The notes below the pieces were generated by a model. It was not told the DNA's origin, ran no database searches, and was given only the letters and a program-made list of their open reading frames with translations. DNA of 64,000 nt from Bacteroides caccae (GTDB lineage: Bacteria; Bacteroidota; Bacteroidia; Bacteroidales; Bacteroidaceae): assembly GCF_002222615.2 (NCBI RefSeq), contig NZ_CP022412.2, forward strand, positions 4,030,001 to 4,094,000, written 5' to 3'. Below are positions 46,997-55,651 of the stretch, piece after piece. Within the stretch, counting starts at the first letter, position 1; the number at the start of each line of letters is the position of its first letter. A program made the position numbers and the translations under genes.

Positions 46997-48505
46997 TCAC
47001 AGTTTTACTTTCTTGCTAACCGACTTCGATTCATTATGAAGACGGTCTAACGCAGTCACCACATAGCGGTACTTTGTTTTTCCTGTTTCGTATGGAAGTT
47101 TGTAGAAAGGATTACGGGTGATAGCAACAATATGTGAAGGGTCGTCAAGATTCACCTTTTCTTTTCTGCCAAAACGATAGACCACATATTGCACAGCCTT
47201 ATCCATTTCCGTTTCAGCTTTCGGAGCAGTCCAGAAAAGCACATAGCCGTCTTCAGTCCATATTTTCTTCATCTTGCGCACCTTGTCCGGAGCCTTATCA
47301 TCCATAAAGTCGAATACGGGGATTAATGCCGGATATTTGTGATATTCCGAAACCAGCGCATCGCGATATCTTCCCTGATTTTCAACAACAGCTGCCGCAT
47401 ACCATTGACAACTACCGCCAATCGTCTGGTAAGCACGCTGTAAAGCCATTTTCCGGGGAAGCTGATTCATAGAAGGATTCTGCGGGTCAGCGTGCTGAAT
47501 CGTATTTGTCACTGACTGGCCGATAAATAACGGACGGTTCTCCGAATGCGTAGCCCACCACTTCACCAATGTCTCATAGTCGGCCGCCTTATGACCGATT
47601 TCCCAGTAAATCTGCGGAATATTATAATCAATCCAGCCTTCACGCGCCCAGAGCAGAACATCAGCATACAGATCGTCATAATTCTGCAAGCCATTGGTAT
47701 TACTTCCCAACGGGTCACTTTTCTGATTACGATAGATTCCGAACGGACTGATTCCGAACTTTACCCACGGCTTCACCCCCCGAATGGTTTCGTGCAATTT
47801 CTTAATCAACACATTCACATTACTACGTCTCCAGTCCGCCTTGTTAGTAAAGCCTCCGCCATAACGGGCAAAACTTGCGTTATCGGGAAAATCGACTCCC
47901 TTAATAGGATAAGGATAGAAATAGTCATCCATGTGGATAGCGTCCACATCATAGCGGGACACAATATCCGTCACGATCTTACAGATATATTCACGACTCT
48001 CGGGAAGTGCCGGGTCGAAGTACAATTGGTCTCCATAAGTAACAAACCATTCCGGATGCTGATTATATATATGTTCCGGCGCCAACTGGTTCTTCAGGGA
48101 GGTTTTCACCCGATAAGGATTAATCCAGGCATGAAACTCCATATTCCGTTTCCGGCATTCCTCAATCATAAACTGCATCGGGTCCCACATAGGCGAAGGC
48201 ATTTGTCCTTGTGTCCCTGTCAGAAAACGGCTCCACGGTTCATGTTGCGAAGCATACAACGCATCCGCTTCGGGACGCACTTGAAAGATAATCGCATTAA
48301 TACCTGCCCCTTGAAGCGAGTTCAACTGGCTAATCAGTGTTTGTTTCAGTCGTTCTGTGGGAACACCGCGAAACTGTCCGTTGACAGCCTGTATCCATGC
48401 AGCACGAAACTCACGTTTGGGATATTTGTCGCCCGTCGGCACCTGTGCCCTCACTCCCACAGCCAGAAGAAGAGCCAAAAGTAAAAGATAGTTTTTCAGC
48501 TTCAT
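46997..48505 (-). CDS. GHL10-family secreted glycoside-hydrolase-like protein, copy 1
   Basis: A 502-aa exported protein. The signal peptide is in KLKNYLLLLALLLAVGVRAQ. The GHL10/DUF187 core starts REFRAAWIQAVNGQFRG and continues with IFQVRPEADALYAS, a loop CRKRNMEFHAWINPYRV and HMDDYFYPYPIKG, in which DD/Y residues suggest a TIM-barrel active site. The C-terminus is a fibronectin-III-like module (VVYRFGRKEKVN). Family members are predicted to act on cell-surface or dietary glycans. The start at 48505 is chosen because it begins the signal peptide. It is paralogous to the gene at 53713. Divergent from uvrA. Confidence 0.85.
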   Translation of the reverse strand: MKLKNYLLLLALLLAVGVRAQVPTGDKYPKREFRAAWIQAVNGQFRGVPTERLKQTLISQLNSLQGAGINAIIFQVRPEADALYASQHEPWSRFLTGTQGQMPSPMWDPMQFMIEECRKRNMEFHAWINPYRVKTSLKNQLAPEHIYNQHPEWFVTYGDQLYFDPALPESREYICKIVTDIVSRYDVDAIHMDDYFYPYPIKGVDFPDNASFARYGGGFTNKADWRRSNVNVLIKKLHETIRGVKPWVKFGISPFGIYRNQKSDPLGSNTNGLQNYDDLYADVLLWAREGWIDYNIPQIYWEIGHKAADYETLVKWWATHSENRPLFIGQSVTNTIQHADPQNPSMNQLPRKMALQRAYQTIGGSCQWYAAAVVENQGRYRDALVSEYHKYPALIPVFDFMDDKAPDKVRKMKKIWTEDGYVLFWTAPKAETEMDKAVQYVVYRFGRKEKVNLDDPSHIVAITRNPFYKLPYETGKTKYRYVVTALDRLHNESKSVSKKVKL

Positions 48506-48533
48506 AATATTCTTAAATCGTAATAATGTGACG

Positions 48534-48541
48534 CAAAGATA
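48534..48541 (-). promoter_or_regulatory. -7 box for the first GHL10 gene
   Basis: Minus-strand TATCTTTG, exact consensus, 28 bases before the ATG. It lies 23 bases from the divergent uvrA box, so the two promoters may interfere. Confidence 0.55.
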
Positions 48542-48564
48542 ATACAAACTCCCGATAAATTCGC

Positions 48565-48572
48565 TAACTTTG
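48565..48572 (+). promoter_or_regulatory. -7 box of uvrA
   Basis: TAACTTTG, exact consensus, 28 bases before the uvrA ATG, with an AAGGAG ribosome-binding site just before the start. Confidence 0.6.
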
Positions 48573-48600
48573 CCGACTACCATAAAACAAGGAGCATTTT

Positions 48601-51372
48601 ATGTCAGAAAATAACTATATTTCGATCAAAGGCGCACGAGTAAACAACCTAAAAAACATCGATGTAGATATTCCACGCAACAAACTTGTTGTCATCACCG
48701 GATTATCAGGTTCAGGAAAATCATCTCTCGCTTTTGACACCCTCTATGCAGAAGGACAACGCCGCTACGTAGAAAGCCTAAGTAGCTACGCACGCCAGTT
48801 TCTCGGACGAATGAGCAAACCGGAATGCGATTTTATCAAAGGCATCCCGCCTGCGATTGCCATAGAACAGAAAGTAAACAGCCGCAATCCCCGTTCCACC
48901 GTAGGAACTTCCACAGAAATTTATGAATATCTCCGTTTGCTGTATTCCCGTGTAGGGAGGACATACAGCCCTGTAAGCGGACAGGAAGTGAAGAAACATT
49001 CGACGGAAGACATCATCAACTGTATGCTATCACACCCGGAAGGGACAAGATACACCGTACTGACCCCTATCCACCTGCGTGAAGACCGCAGCCTGCAACA
49101 GCAACTGGAAATAGACCTCAAACAGGGATTCAACCGTATCGAAGTGAACGGTGAGATGAAACGTATTGATGAATACAAGCCCGTAGCAGGCGACGAAGTT
49201 TATCTGCTGATAGACCGTATGGCAGTAGCCGACACCAAAGATGCTATCAGCCGCCTCACCGACTCTGCCGAAACAGCCATGTACGAAGGCGACGGAACCT
49301 GTATGCTACGCTTTTACCTGCCGGACGGAACAACACAACTGTTCTCCTTCAGCACAAAGTTCGAAGCAGACGGTATCACTTTTGAAGAACCCAATGACCA
49401 GATGTTTTCATTCAACTCCCCGATCGGTGCCTGCCCCACCTGTGAGGGCTTCGGCAAAGTTATCGGTATAGATGAGCATTTGGTGGTTCCCGACCGTTCT
49501 TTATCTGTTTATGAAGGAGCGATCGTATGTTGGCGCGGTGAAAAAATGGGAGAATGGAAAGAAGAGCTGATCCACAATGCGGAGAAATTCGACTTCCCGA
49601 TTTTCACTCCTTATTATGAACTGACGGACAAACAGCGCCGGTTGCTTTGGGAAGGAAACCAATATTTCCACGGTATTAATGACTTCTTCAAGATGCTTGA
49701 AGAAAATCAATATAAGATACAATATCGTGTGATGCTTGCCCGGTATCGCGGAAAAACACTTTGCCCGAAATGCCACGGTACCCGTCTGAAACCGGAAGCC
49801 GGCTATGTACGCGTAGGCGGAAAGAATATTTCCGAACTGGTAGACCTGCCTATTTCCGAATTAAAGCAGTTCTTCGATCACTTGGAACTGAACGAGCACG
49901 ACAGTAATGTAGCCCGCCGGATTCTGATGGAAATAAACAGCCGTATCCGTTTCCTGATTGATGTAGGTCTGGGGTATCTGACACTGAACCGGCTCAGTAA
50001 CTCCCTGTCGGGTGGAGAAAGCCAGCGTATCAATCTGGCAACATCACTGGGAAGCAGTCTTGTAGGTAGCCTCTATATCCTCGACGAACCCAGTATCGGT
50101 CTGCACAGCCGTGACACCGACCGCCTGATTAATGTGCTGCGCCAACTGCAACAACTCGGTAACACGGTAGTAGTTGTAGAACATGACGAGGAAATCATTC
50201 GTGCGGCAGATTATATTATTGACATCGGTCCCAACGCCGGACGTCTGGGAGGAGAAGTCGTCTATCAGGGTGACATGAAAGACCTCAAAAAAGGAAGTAA
50301 CAGTTATACCGTCCGCTATCTTTTGGGAGAAGAAGAAATTCCCGTCCCCCAACATCGCCGTCCGTGGAATAATTATATTGAACTGAAAGGTGCACGCGAG
50401 AATAACCTGAAAGGAGTAGACGTCCGCTTCCCGCTGAATGTAATGACAGTGGTTACCGGCGTTTCCGGTTCCGGGAAAAGTACGCTGGTACGTGATATTT
50501 TCTTCCGGGCATTGAAGCGTGAGTTGGACGAATGCAGTGACCGTCCGGGAGAATTTTCATCTATCGGAGGCAGTCTGCGCGACTTACGGAATGTAGAATT
50601 TGTAGACCAGAATCCGATCGGCAAATCATCCCGTTCCAATCCCGTGACATATATCAAGGCTTATGACGAAATCCGCAAGCTATGGTCGGAGCAGCCACTC
50701 GCCAAACAAATGGGATATACCGCCGGTTTCTTCAGTTTCAACAGTGAAGGCGGACGTTGCGAAGAATGTAAGGGTGAAGGCACCATTACCGTAGAAATGC
50801 AGTTCATGGCAGACCTCGTTCTGGAATGTGAATCCTGCCACGGGAAACGTTTCAAATCCGACACACTGGAAGTGAAATTCCACGACAAGAACATCTTTGA
50901 TGTACTGGAAATGACCGTGAACCAGGCGATTGAATTCTTCAATGAACACGGACAGAAGAAAATTGTAAAAAAGCTACTCCCGTTGCAGGATGTAGGACTC
51001 GGGTATATCAAACTAGGCCAATCTTCTTCCACTCTTTCCGGTGGTGAGAACCAGCGTGTGAAACTAGCATTCTATCTGAGTCAGGAGAAAGCCGATCCGA
51101 CTCTGTTTATCTTTGACGAACCGACAACAGGTTTGCATTTCCACGACATCCGTAAACTTCTGGATGCTTTTGACGCCTTGATCCGCCGTGGACATAGCAT
51201 CGTAATCATCGAGCATAATATGGATGTTATCAAATGTGCCGATTATGTGATTGACCTCGGCCCGGAAGGTGGAGATAAAGGTGGGAACATTGTAGCGGTA
51301 GGTACTCCGGAAGAAGTAGCCGCTTGCGGAGCAAGCTATACGGGTCAGTTCCTGAAAGAAAAGCTGAAATAA
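48601..51372 (+). CDS. uvrA: UvrABC excinuclease subunit A
   Basis: DNA-damage recognition ATPase of nucleotide excision repair, 923 aa with two ABC ATPase modules. First Walker A is [15 protein letters not shown] (Lys40) and the first signature is [18 protein letters not shown]. Zinc-finger cysteines are in [24 protein letters not shown] and CESCHGKR. The second module has [15 protein letters not shown] and [13 protein letters not shown]. The second signature region ([15 protein letters not shown]) is slightly different from the textbook enzyme, so it could be one of several UvrA paralogues in the genome. It has a Shine-Dalgarno-like AAGGAG. Confidence 0.95.
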   Translation: MSENNYISIKGARVNNLKNIDVDIPRNKLVVITGLSGSGKSSLAFDTLYAEGQRRYVESLSSYARQFLGRMSKPECDFIKGIPPAIAIEQKVNSRNPRSTVGTSTEIYEYLRLLYSRVGRTYSPVSGQEVKKHSTEDIINCMLSHPEGTRYTVLTPIHLREDRSLQQQLEIDLKQGFNRIEVNGEMKRIDEYKPVAGDEVYLLIDRMAVADTKDAISRLTDSAETAMYEGDGTCMLRFYLPDGTTQLFSFSTKFEADGITFEEPNDQMFSFNSPIGACPTCEGFGKVIGIDEHLVVPDRSLSVYEGAIVCWRGEKMGEWKEELIHNAEKFDFPIFTPYYELTDKQRRLLWEGNQYFHGINDFFKMLEENQYKIQYRVMLARYRGKTLCPKCHGTRLKPEAGYVRVGGKNISELVDLPISELKQFFDHLELNEHDSNVARRILMEINSRIRFLIDVGLGYLTLNRLSNSLSGGESQRINLATSLGSSLVGSLYILDEPSIGLHSRDTDRLINVLRQLQQLGNTVVVVEHDEEIIRAADYIIDIGPNAGRLGGEVVYQGDMKDLKKGSNSYTVRYLLGEEEIPVPQHRRPWNNYIELKGARENNLKGVDVRFPLNVMTVVTGVSGSGKSTLVRDIFFRALKRELDECSDRPGEFSSIGGSLRDLRNVEFVDQNPIGKSSRSNPVTYIKAYDEIRKLWSEQPLAKQMGYTAGFFSFNSEGGRCEECKGEGTITVEMQFMADLVLECESCHGKRFKSDTLEVKFHDKNIFDVLEMTVNQAIEFFNEHGQKKIVKKLLPLQDVGLGYIKLGQSSSTLSGGENQRVKLAFYLSQEKADPTLFIFDEPTTGLHFHDIRKLLDAFDALIRRGHSIVIIEHNMDVIKCADYVIDLGPEGGDKGGNIVAVGTPEEVAACGASYTGQFLKEKLK

Positions 51373-51385
51373 GTCAAGAGTCAGA

Positions 51386-51445
51386 AATGGAGAGTTGAGA
51401 GATGTTTTGCAGCAAATATAGCGCAATAACTCTCCACTCTCCATT
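51386..51445. terminator. Inverted repeat between uvrA and the outer-membrane protein gene
   Basis: 15-base arms at 51387-51401 and 51430-51444 with one mismatch. It separates the convergent genes and is built from two opposed copies of the AATGGAGAGTnGAGAG element. No strong T-run follows on the plus strand; AATTATTTAAAAG is the nearest. Confidence 0.6.
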
Positions 51446-51455
51446 CTCAAATTAT

Positions 51456-51941
51456 TTAAAAGTAGAATCCGAATCCTACTTTAATGCCGAAACGTGAATT
51501 ATCGGAGTCATCAAAACGCCATTTATAATAAACAGCCGGTTCGATAGTTACTGTCCGCGACAGGAAATAAGCATATCCGGCTTCGATACCCAATCCCCAA
51601 TCGTTGTTATGACCGCCACCTTTATAACGTCTGCGTTCCCAATCGAGGCCACCACCGATATAAACACCTGTAGTATTAAAATAACAACGTGCTCCCGTAC
51701 CTAATGTATATATATCTACCGGTTGTGACCAGTCAGCTCCTGCATTTACCATTAATGCAAAACCGTCTGCCAGAAATGTACCGGCTTGCGCGCCGATCCC
51801 AAATTTAGCATCATCATTTTTACTGTAAGAAAAGTCCAACCCTGTAACGGAAGGATTTAGAATCATAGTTCCTTTCTCAAATTGTGCCTGTGCAGCTATT
51901 GATGCCAACAGCAGACAAATAGCTAAAGCTAATTTCTTCAT
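51456..51941 (-). CDS. Outer-membrane beta-barrel protein
   Basis: A 161-aa protein with signal peptide (KKLALAICLLLASIAAQAQ) and alternating-residue strands rich in glycine and aromatics (MILNPSVTGLDFSYS, GVYIGGGLDWERRRY). It ends in FGIKVGFGFYF, the terminal phenylalanine of outer-membrane barrels. It fits the eight-stranded OmpW/OmpX-like or porin-family small barrels. Ligand unknown. Last of a three-gene minus-strand transcript after the small membrane protein (gap 4 bases) and cstA. Confidence 0.78.
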   Translation of the reverse strand: MKKLALAICLLLASIAAQAQFEKGTMILNPSVTGLDFSYSKNDDAKFGIGAQAGTFLADGFALMVNAGADWSQPVDIYTLGTGARCYFNTTGVYIGGGLDWERRRYKGGGHNNDWGLGIEAGYAYFLSRTVTIEPAVYYKWRFDDSDNSRFGIKVGFGFYF

Positions 51942-51945
51942 AAAC

Positions 51946-52176
51946 TTACTTTTTTAAGTGAATAGATTGTTCGTCTTTTTTACGGCGTTCACGCATCTGT
52001 TCCTTTTTGCGGAGGACAAGCCAAAGAAGCAGGACAATGACATAAGAACCCGCCACCGTCAGATACTTTTCCGTCTGGCTCACTTCCGTATTGCGGGGTA
52101 ACAGATAAGCCGCCGTCACGGATACATAAATAAGGAATGCAAGTGCAACTCCCGTTGATCTTTTTATTTTCTTCAT
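51946..52176 (-). CDS. Small CstA-linked membrane protein
   Basis: A 76-aa protein with two helices (TGVALAFLIYVSVTAAYLL and YLTVAGSYVIVLLLWLVL) and a basic tail (RKKEQMRERRKKDEQ). The ATG overlaps the cstA stop by the ATGA arrangement, so it is translationally coupled. In E. coli, cstA is followed by the unrelated small gene ybdD; this gene occupies the analogous position but lacks the YbdD sequence. I do not recognise the family. Confidence 0.7.
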   Translation of the reverse strand: MKKIKRSTGVALAFLIYVSVTAAYLLPRNTEVSQTEKYLTVAGSYVIVLLLWLVLRKKEQMRERRKKDEQSIHLKK

Positions 52177-53603
52177 TCTGATAATTTTCTTGTTTTCTGC
52201 TTGCTCAGCCAGACAAAGAACCACACAATAGCAACCACCACACATCCTACACCGATGTAATAAGAGATTGCGTGCGACAGTCCCAAACCTTCAGGAGCAA
52301 TACATATATAAGTAGAACACACACTTGTCATAAACAAGGCAGGTATCAAAGTAATGACATACGGTTTCTTGGATACCGCCAGATAAACCGTTATTGCCCA
52401 GAGGGTAAACACAGCCAATGTCTGGTTGGCCCAGGCAAAATAACGCCAGATCATATTAAATCCGTTCGCATCACGCAGGCTATACAGAAGTAAACCGATA
52501 GCCGCCACGAACATCGGAATACAGATGTATAAACGACGACGCATACTCTTTTGTTCCAAGCCCAGGAAATCCGCCACAATCAGACGGGCAGAACGGAAAG
52601 CCGTATCGCCCGAAGTAATCGGAGCAGCAATCACTCCCAAGATAGCAAGCACACCCCCGATTGTTCCCAGCCACTCTTTTGTGATTGCATCAACTATGAC
52701 AGAAGCATTACTTTCTTCCATCCCATTCTCATGGAAAAAGTAAGTAGCGGCGGCAGCCCAAATCAGTGCAACGATGCCTTCGGTTATCATTGCACCGTAG
52801 AACACCGGACGCCCATGACGCTCCGAAGTCATGCAACGAGCCATTAAAGGACTTTGTGTAGCATGGAAACCGGAAATTGCACCACAGGCAATACTCACAA
52901 ACATTATCGGAAAGATAGGAAGTTCACTCGCCTCCGGGTTCGTATTTTGCAGTCCGTCCCACAGTTCCGGCAAAGCGGGATGATTCACATAAAGCATGAC
53001 GAGAATCCCCACAGCCATAAACAACAAGGCAATTGCAAACAACGGATATATCTTACCTATAATCTTATCTACAGGCAACAATGTAGCCAAAATATAATAC
53101 GCAAACACAACGATAATCCAGAACGTAGCATCCAGACTTTCCGGCGTCAGCTTCGCCAGCAATCCCGCAGGACCGGCCACAAAAACCGAACCGACCAAAA
53201 TCATCAGGATAACGGTGAAACCTCTCATTATCTGTTTCGTCGTAAGTCCCAAATAGCGTCCGATAATTTCCGGCAAACTCTCGCCCTCATGACGCAAGGA
53301 AAGCATTCCGGCAAAATAATCGTGCACCGCCCCGGCAAAAATACTTCCCAACACAATCCATAAATAAGAAGAACTACCGAATTTCGCTCCCATTATTGCA
53401 CCGAATATCGGACCTAGTCCGGCAATATTAAGGAACTGAATCATAAAAATCTTCCAGGTCGGCAATGGAATATAGTCTACTCCATCAGCCTTGGTCAGAG
53501 CCGGTGTTTTACGGTCGTCGGGACCAAAGACGCGTTCCATCAAACGTCCATACGTAAAATAGCCTACTATCAACGCCAGTAGGCATAGAGTAAATGTTAT
53601 CAT
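52173..53603 (-). CDS. cstA: Carbon starvation protein CstA-family transporter
   Basis: An integral inner-membrane protein of 476 aa with many helices. ALTKADGVDYIPLPTWKIF, then NIAGLGPIFGAIMGAKFG and VHDYFAGMLSLRHEGESLP, are CstA signatures. Further conserved residues are in FHATQSPLMARCMTSERHG and GDTAFRSARLIVADFLG. Relatives import pyruvate or peptides under carbon limitation; the substrate here is not established. It has its own -7 box and is followed by a coupled small membrane protein. Confidence 0.93.
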   Translation of the reverse strand: MITFTLCLLALIVGYFTYGRLMERVFGPDDRKTPALTKADGVDYIPLPTWKIFMIQFLNIAGLGPIFGAIMGAKFGSSSYLWIVLGSIFAGAVHDYFAGMLSLRHEGESLPEIIGRYLGLTTKQIMRGFTVILMILVGSVFVAGPAGLLAKLTPESLDATFWIIVVFAYYILATLLPVDKIIGKIYPLFAIALLFMAVGILVMLYVNHPALPELWDGLQNTNPEASELPIFPIMFVSIACGAISGFHATQSPLMARCMTSERHGRPVFYGAMITEGIVALIWAAAATYFFHENGMEESNASVIVDAITKEWLGTIGGVLAILGVIAAPITSGDTAFRSARLIVADFLGLEQKSMRRRLYICIPMFVAAIGLLLYSLRDANGFNMIWRYFAWANQTLAVFTLWAITVYLAVSKKPYVITLIPALFMTSVCSTYICIAPEGLGLSHAISYYIGVGCVVVAIVWFFVWLSKQKTRKLSE

Positions 53604-53626
53604 AGTGTGTCGTTTTTTTAGCTTGG

Positions 53627-53634
53627 CAAATGTA
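53627..53634 (-). promoter_or_regulatory. -7 box of the cstA operon
   Basis: Minus-strand TACATTTG, matching TAnnTTTG, 23 bases before the ATG. It is divergent from the -7 box of the next gene at 53677. Confidence 0.5.
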
Positions 53635-53676
53635 ACATAATCTCACGAAACAGCCCAACATTACCGACACTTTTAC

Positions 53677-53684
53677 TAACTTTG
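53677..53684 (+). promoter_or_regulatory. -7 box of the second GHL10 gene
   Basis: TAACTTTG, exact consensus, 28 bases before the ATG at 53713. No -33 TTTG at the ideal distance. Confidence 0.55.
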
Positions 53685-53712
53685 CAGGGATTTAAAACAA
53701 AAAATAAAGAAT

Positions 53713-55164
53713 ATGCGCCTATCTATTCTCATTCTTTCACTTTTGTTTCCTTTCCTCTCCGTGGCAGCGCAGCCCAAACATGAAGTCCGCGCCGCATGGC
53801 TCACAGCGTTGTATGGTCTCGACTGGCCCCGCACACGTGCTGTCAGTCCTCAAAGTATCCGCAAGCAAAAGGAAGAATTGGTGGATATCCTCGATAAACT
53901 GGAGGCTGCCAATTTCAATACTGTCCTGTTTCAGACACGCACACGCGGGGATGTGTTATATCCTTCGTCTATCGAACCTTTCAATTCTATCCTGACAGGG
54001 AAATCCGGCGGAAATCCCGGTTATGATCCGCTCGCTTTTGCCATTGAAGAATGCCACAAGCGGGGTATGGAATGCCACGCCTGGATGGTAACCATTCCGT
54101 TGGGAAACAGGAAACACGTTGCCTCGCTCGGCAACCGGTCCGTCACCAAGCGGATGAAAGATATTTGCGTACCTTACAAGAACGAATATTTCCTTAATCC
54201 TGGACATCCGGGAACTAAAGAATATTTGATGAAACTGGTACGGGAAGTCGTGAGCCGTTATGATATAGACGGGGTACATTTCGATTATCTGCGTTATCCG
54301 GAGAATGCCCCTCTCTTTCCCGACAAATATGATTTCCGCCGATACGGGAAAGGGCGTACACTGGACCAATGGCGGCGGGATAATATTTCTGAAATTGTAC
54401 GTTATATATATAAAGGTGTAAAAGCAATGAAGCCTTGGGTGAAGCTCAGCGCCAGTCCGGTTGGGAAATACCGGGACACTTCGCGTTATCCTTCCCGTGG
54501 GTGGAACGCTTTCTTCACTGTTTATCAAGACCCGCAAGGCTGGCTTGGCGAAGGTATTATGGACCAGATATATCCAATGATGTATTTTCAGGGAAACAGT
54601 TTCTATCCTTTTGCCCTTGACTGGCAGGAGCAAAGCAACGGACGACAAGTTATTCCGGGGCTCGGCATCTATTTCCTTCATCCCGACGAAGGTAAATGGA
54701 CACGGGACGAGATAGACCGTCAAATAAACTTCATCCGGAATCATAAAATGGCGGGTGAAGGCCACTACCGGGTAAAATATCTCATGGAGAACACTCAAGG
54801 CATCTATGATGAACTAATCGAGAACTTCTACGCATACCCGGCTTTACAGCCACCGATGCCCTGGTTGGACAATGTTCCGCCCACAGCTCCGTCCGAACTG
54901 AAAGTAAGGACTATCGACAGTGGATATACGGAATTGAAATGGCAGGCCGCTACCGACAATGATCCACGTAATAATCCGATGTACATTATTTATGCATCGA
55001 ATGAATATCCGGTAGACACCAGTCGGCCGGAAAATATCGTTGCACAGAATATCAGAGAGACAAGTTATATCTACGCCCCTATCCTGCCTTGGAATGCCAA
55101 AAAACATTTTGCCGTTACAGCCGTAGACCGTTACGGGAATGAAAGTACAGCAGCACAAAAATAA
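53713..55164 (+). CDS. GHL10-family secreted glycoside-hydrolase-like protein, copy 2
   Basis: A 483-aa exported protein paralogous to the one at 46997-48505. The signal peptide (RLSILILSLLFPFLSVAAQP) is followed by the GHL10 core: HEVRAAWLTALYGLDWPR, LFQTRTRGDVLYPSSIEP, ECHKRGMECHAWMVTIPLG, GVHFDYLRYPENAP with acidic residues for a TIM barrel, and IYPMMYFQGN. A C-terminal fibronectin-III-like domain starts PPTAPSELKVRTIDSGYTEL. Substrate is unknown. It has its own promoter divergent from cstA. Confidence 0.85.
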   Translation: MRLSILILSLLFPFLSVAAQPKHEVRAAWLTALYGLDWPRTRAVSPQSIRKQKEELVDILDKLEAANFNTVLFQTRTRGDVLYPSSIEPFNSILTGKSGGNPGYDPLAFAIEECHKRGMECHAWMVTIPLGNRKHVASLGNRSVTKRMKDICVPYKNEYFLNPGHPGTKEYLMKLVREVVSRYDIDGVHFDYLRYPENAPLFPDKYDFRRYGKGRTLDQWRRDNISEIVRYIYKGVKAMKPWVKLSASPVGKYRDTSRYPSRGWNAFFTVYQDPQGWLGEGIMDQIYPMMYFQGNSFYPFALDWQEQSNGRQVIPGLGIYFLHPDEGKWTRDEIDRQINFIRNHKMAGEGHYRVKYLMENTQGIYDELIENFYAYPALQPPMPWLDNVPPTAPSELKVRTIDSGYTELKWQAATDNDPRNNPMYIIYASNEYPVDTSRPENIVAQNIRETSYIYAPILPWNAKKHFAVTAVDRYGNESTAAQK

Positions 55165-55651
55165 CTTCCCCCCCCTACCCAGGAGCAAAGAGCCGGATTA
55201 AATACTACATAAGGCATAAGAATGCACGTTTTACAGTAAGATAACCCGTATTTTGCAGCTTAATAATCCGGTTGGAGTATCAGTCTTTTTATAGCCCACA
55301 TACGCAGGCTGTACAGCACACGTATGCAAACCGTACAGCACACGTATGGAGGCTGTACGTCACACAGCTGTGGGCTATAAATTTAACGCCTTTCAAAGCG
55401 GATTATTAAGCCATGATAATCGGATTTATGCGTGCCCATTACAATAAAAACAAGCCAGCTTACGCGACCTTTATCCGGTTGCCTTATCTATGACAGATAC
55501 CCTGTTTTTTGCAGTAAAAGTATGATAGATACCCCCTAATAGAAGGCATCTATCATACTTATTTCTCTGATAATTAGAAGAATATTAAAATCAATGATAG
55601 ATATGACAGACATTTATTTCATTATGTAATAAGTAAAAACATGGATAAAAA
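55165..55651. repeat. Repeat-mosaic region with nested inverted repeats
   Basis: No gene. Outer inverted repeat GCTTAATAATCCG (55258-55270) with 55399-55411. Inner inverted repeat TTTATAGCCCACA (55288-55300) with 55369-55381, enclosing three 22-base tandem units. Hairpin AAGTATGATAGAT (55518-55530) with 55548-55560. Direct repeat GATAACCCGTATTTTGCAG at 55240-55258 and a 16/19 match at 55496-55514; ATCCGGTTG at 55266-55274 and 55473-55481. Each perfect arm is 13 bases. Confidence 0.85.
55301..55366. repeat. Three tandem 22-bp units
   Basis: Units at 55301, 55323 and 55345, each 22 bases with no spacer, sharing the core GTACAGCACACG. The core contains the palindrome GCTGTACAGC in unit 1. They fill the loop of the inner 13-bp inverted repeat. 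The period equals that of the unrelated array at 22264. Confidence 0.85.

Noticed and set aside
46978..47010. Tandem duplication of ACAGTTTTACTTT across the GHL10 stop codon
   Set aside because: It creates two adjacent stop codons and changes nothing in the protein; probably a simple replication slip.
47546..48484. 312-codon antisense frame opposite the first GHL10 gene
   Set aside because: Opposite strand of a well-supported secreted protein, no start signal and no family resemblance.
53956..54798. 280-codon antisense frame opposite the second GHL10 gene
   Set aside because: Opposite strand of a recognised gene, no promoter or ribosome site.
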